A stretch of DNA of 13,887 bases from a bacterium (lineage in GTDB: Bacteria > Electryoneota > Electryoneia > Electryoneales > Electryoneaceae). The stretch is taken from NCBI GenBank assembly GCA_014729955.1, contig WJJA01000344.1, forward strand, positions 1 through 13,887, read 5' to 3'. The notes beneath the pieces are model-generated. The model had not been told where the DNA came from. It was given only the letters and a program-made list of their open reading frames with translations, and made no database searches. The translations under genes and the position numbers were made by a program. This document shows, piece after piece, positions 13,840 to 13,887 of the stretch; within the stretch, counting starts at the first letter, position 1, and every line of letters starts with the position of its first letter.

Positions 13840-13887
13840 GTGTACTACTACAAGGATCGATTCGGAAAGCGTCTCAGGGTCACGCTG
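13840..13887 (+). CDS. Possible start of a further gene (partial)
   Basis: GTG at 13840 opens a frame to the window end (16 codons, VYYYKDRFGKRLRVTL). AGAGAGGG lies just upstream at good spacing and an in-frame stop (13828-13830) precedes it. Too short to assign a product. It could be chance. Confidence 0.3.
   Translation, partial: MYYYKDRFGKRLRVTL

Overview
The window reads as a GC-rich (roughly 60% in genes) bacterial chromosome segment. I cannot name the organism. A secreted protein with a 'GPAG.NQVWDFS' motif, a fused two-domain (CrtYc-CrtYd type) lycopene cyclase and a GAF/PEP-pyruvate-binding protein pair suggest a member of, or relative of, the FCB group (Bacteroidota/Rhodothermota and neighbouring phyla). 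This is inference, because no rRNA or other marker gene is present. Strong Shine-Dalgarno sequences precede several genes.

Layout. Bases 1-625 (minus strand) hold the 5' part of a secreted protein that runs off the left edge. After a 246-bp divergent spacer, 872-5912 is a two-gene operon with an 8-bp overlap. It encodes two paralogous ATP-binding (PPDK_N-like) proteins. Both lack the phosphohistidine and TIM-barrel domains of PEP synthase and carry a different shared C-terminal domain. The second also has an N-terminal GAF-like domain and a C-terminal MNT-type nucleotidyltransferase domain. Bases 5913-6434 are non-coding, with a weak terminator, an AT-rich stretch, several hairpins and one copy of a dispersed palindromic repeat.

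Bases 6435-9281 form a tightly overlapping carotenoid operon: an exported TPR-like protein of unknown function, a lycopene beta-cyclase and a CrtI/CrtD-family carotenoid desaturase. An OsmC-family protein follows 121 bp later (9403-9867). Bases 9868-10282 are non-coding, with two more palindromic repeats and a tandem 11-bp repeat just upstream of a uridine-kinase-like nucleoside kinase (10283-11779). A hairpin-dense spacer with further repeat copies separates it from an MFS transporter (11961-13394), which ends at a very clear intrinsic terminator. The last ~490 bp are AT-richer, hold a 12-bp inverted repeat around the terminator, and end with the possible GTG start of another gene.

How the genes relate. 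The desaturase and cyclase together point to an end-group-modified, probably gamma-carotene/myxol-like pigment; phytoene synthase and GGPP synthase are not here. The paired PPDK_N proteins look like a regulatory or phosphotransfer module: GAF would sense, ATP-grasp would use ATP, and the nucleotidyltransferase would transfer a nucleotide. The most interesting signals are this protein pair with its nucleotidyltransferase fusion, and a five-copy family of intergenic palindromes (6265-6300, 9910-9954, 9987-10023, 11818-11850, 11852-11890) that keep base pairing while changing sequence.
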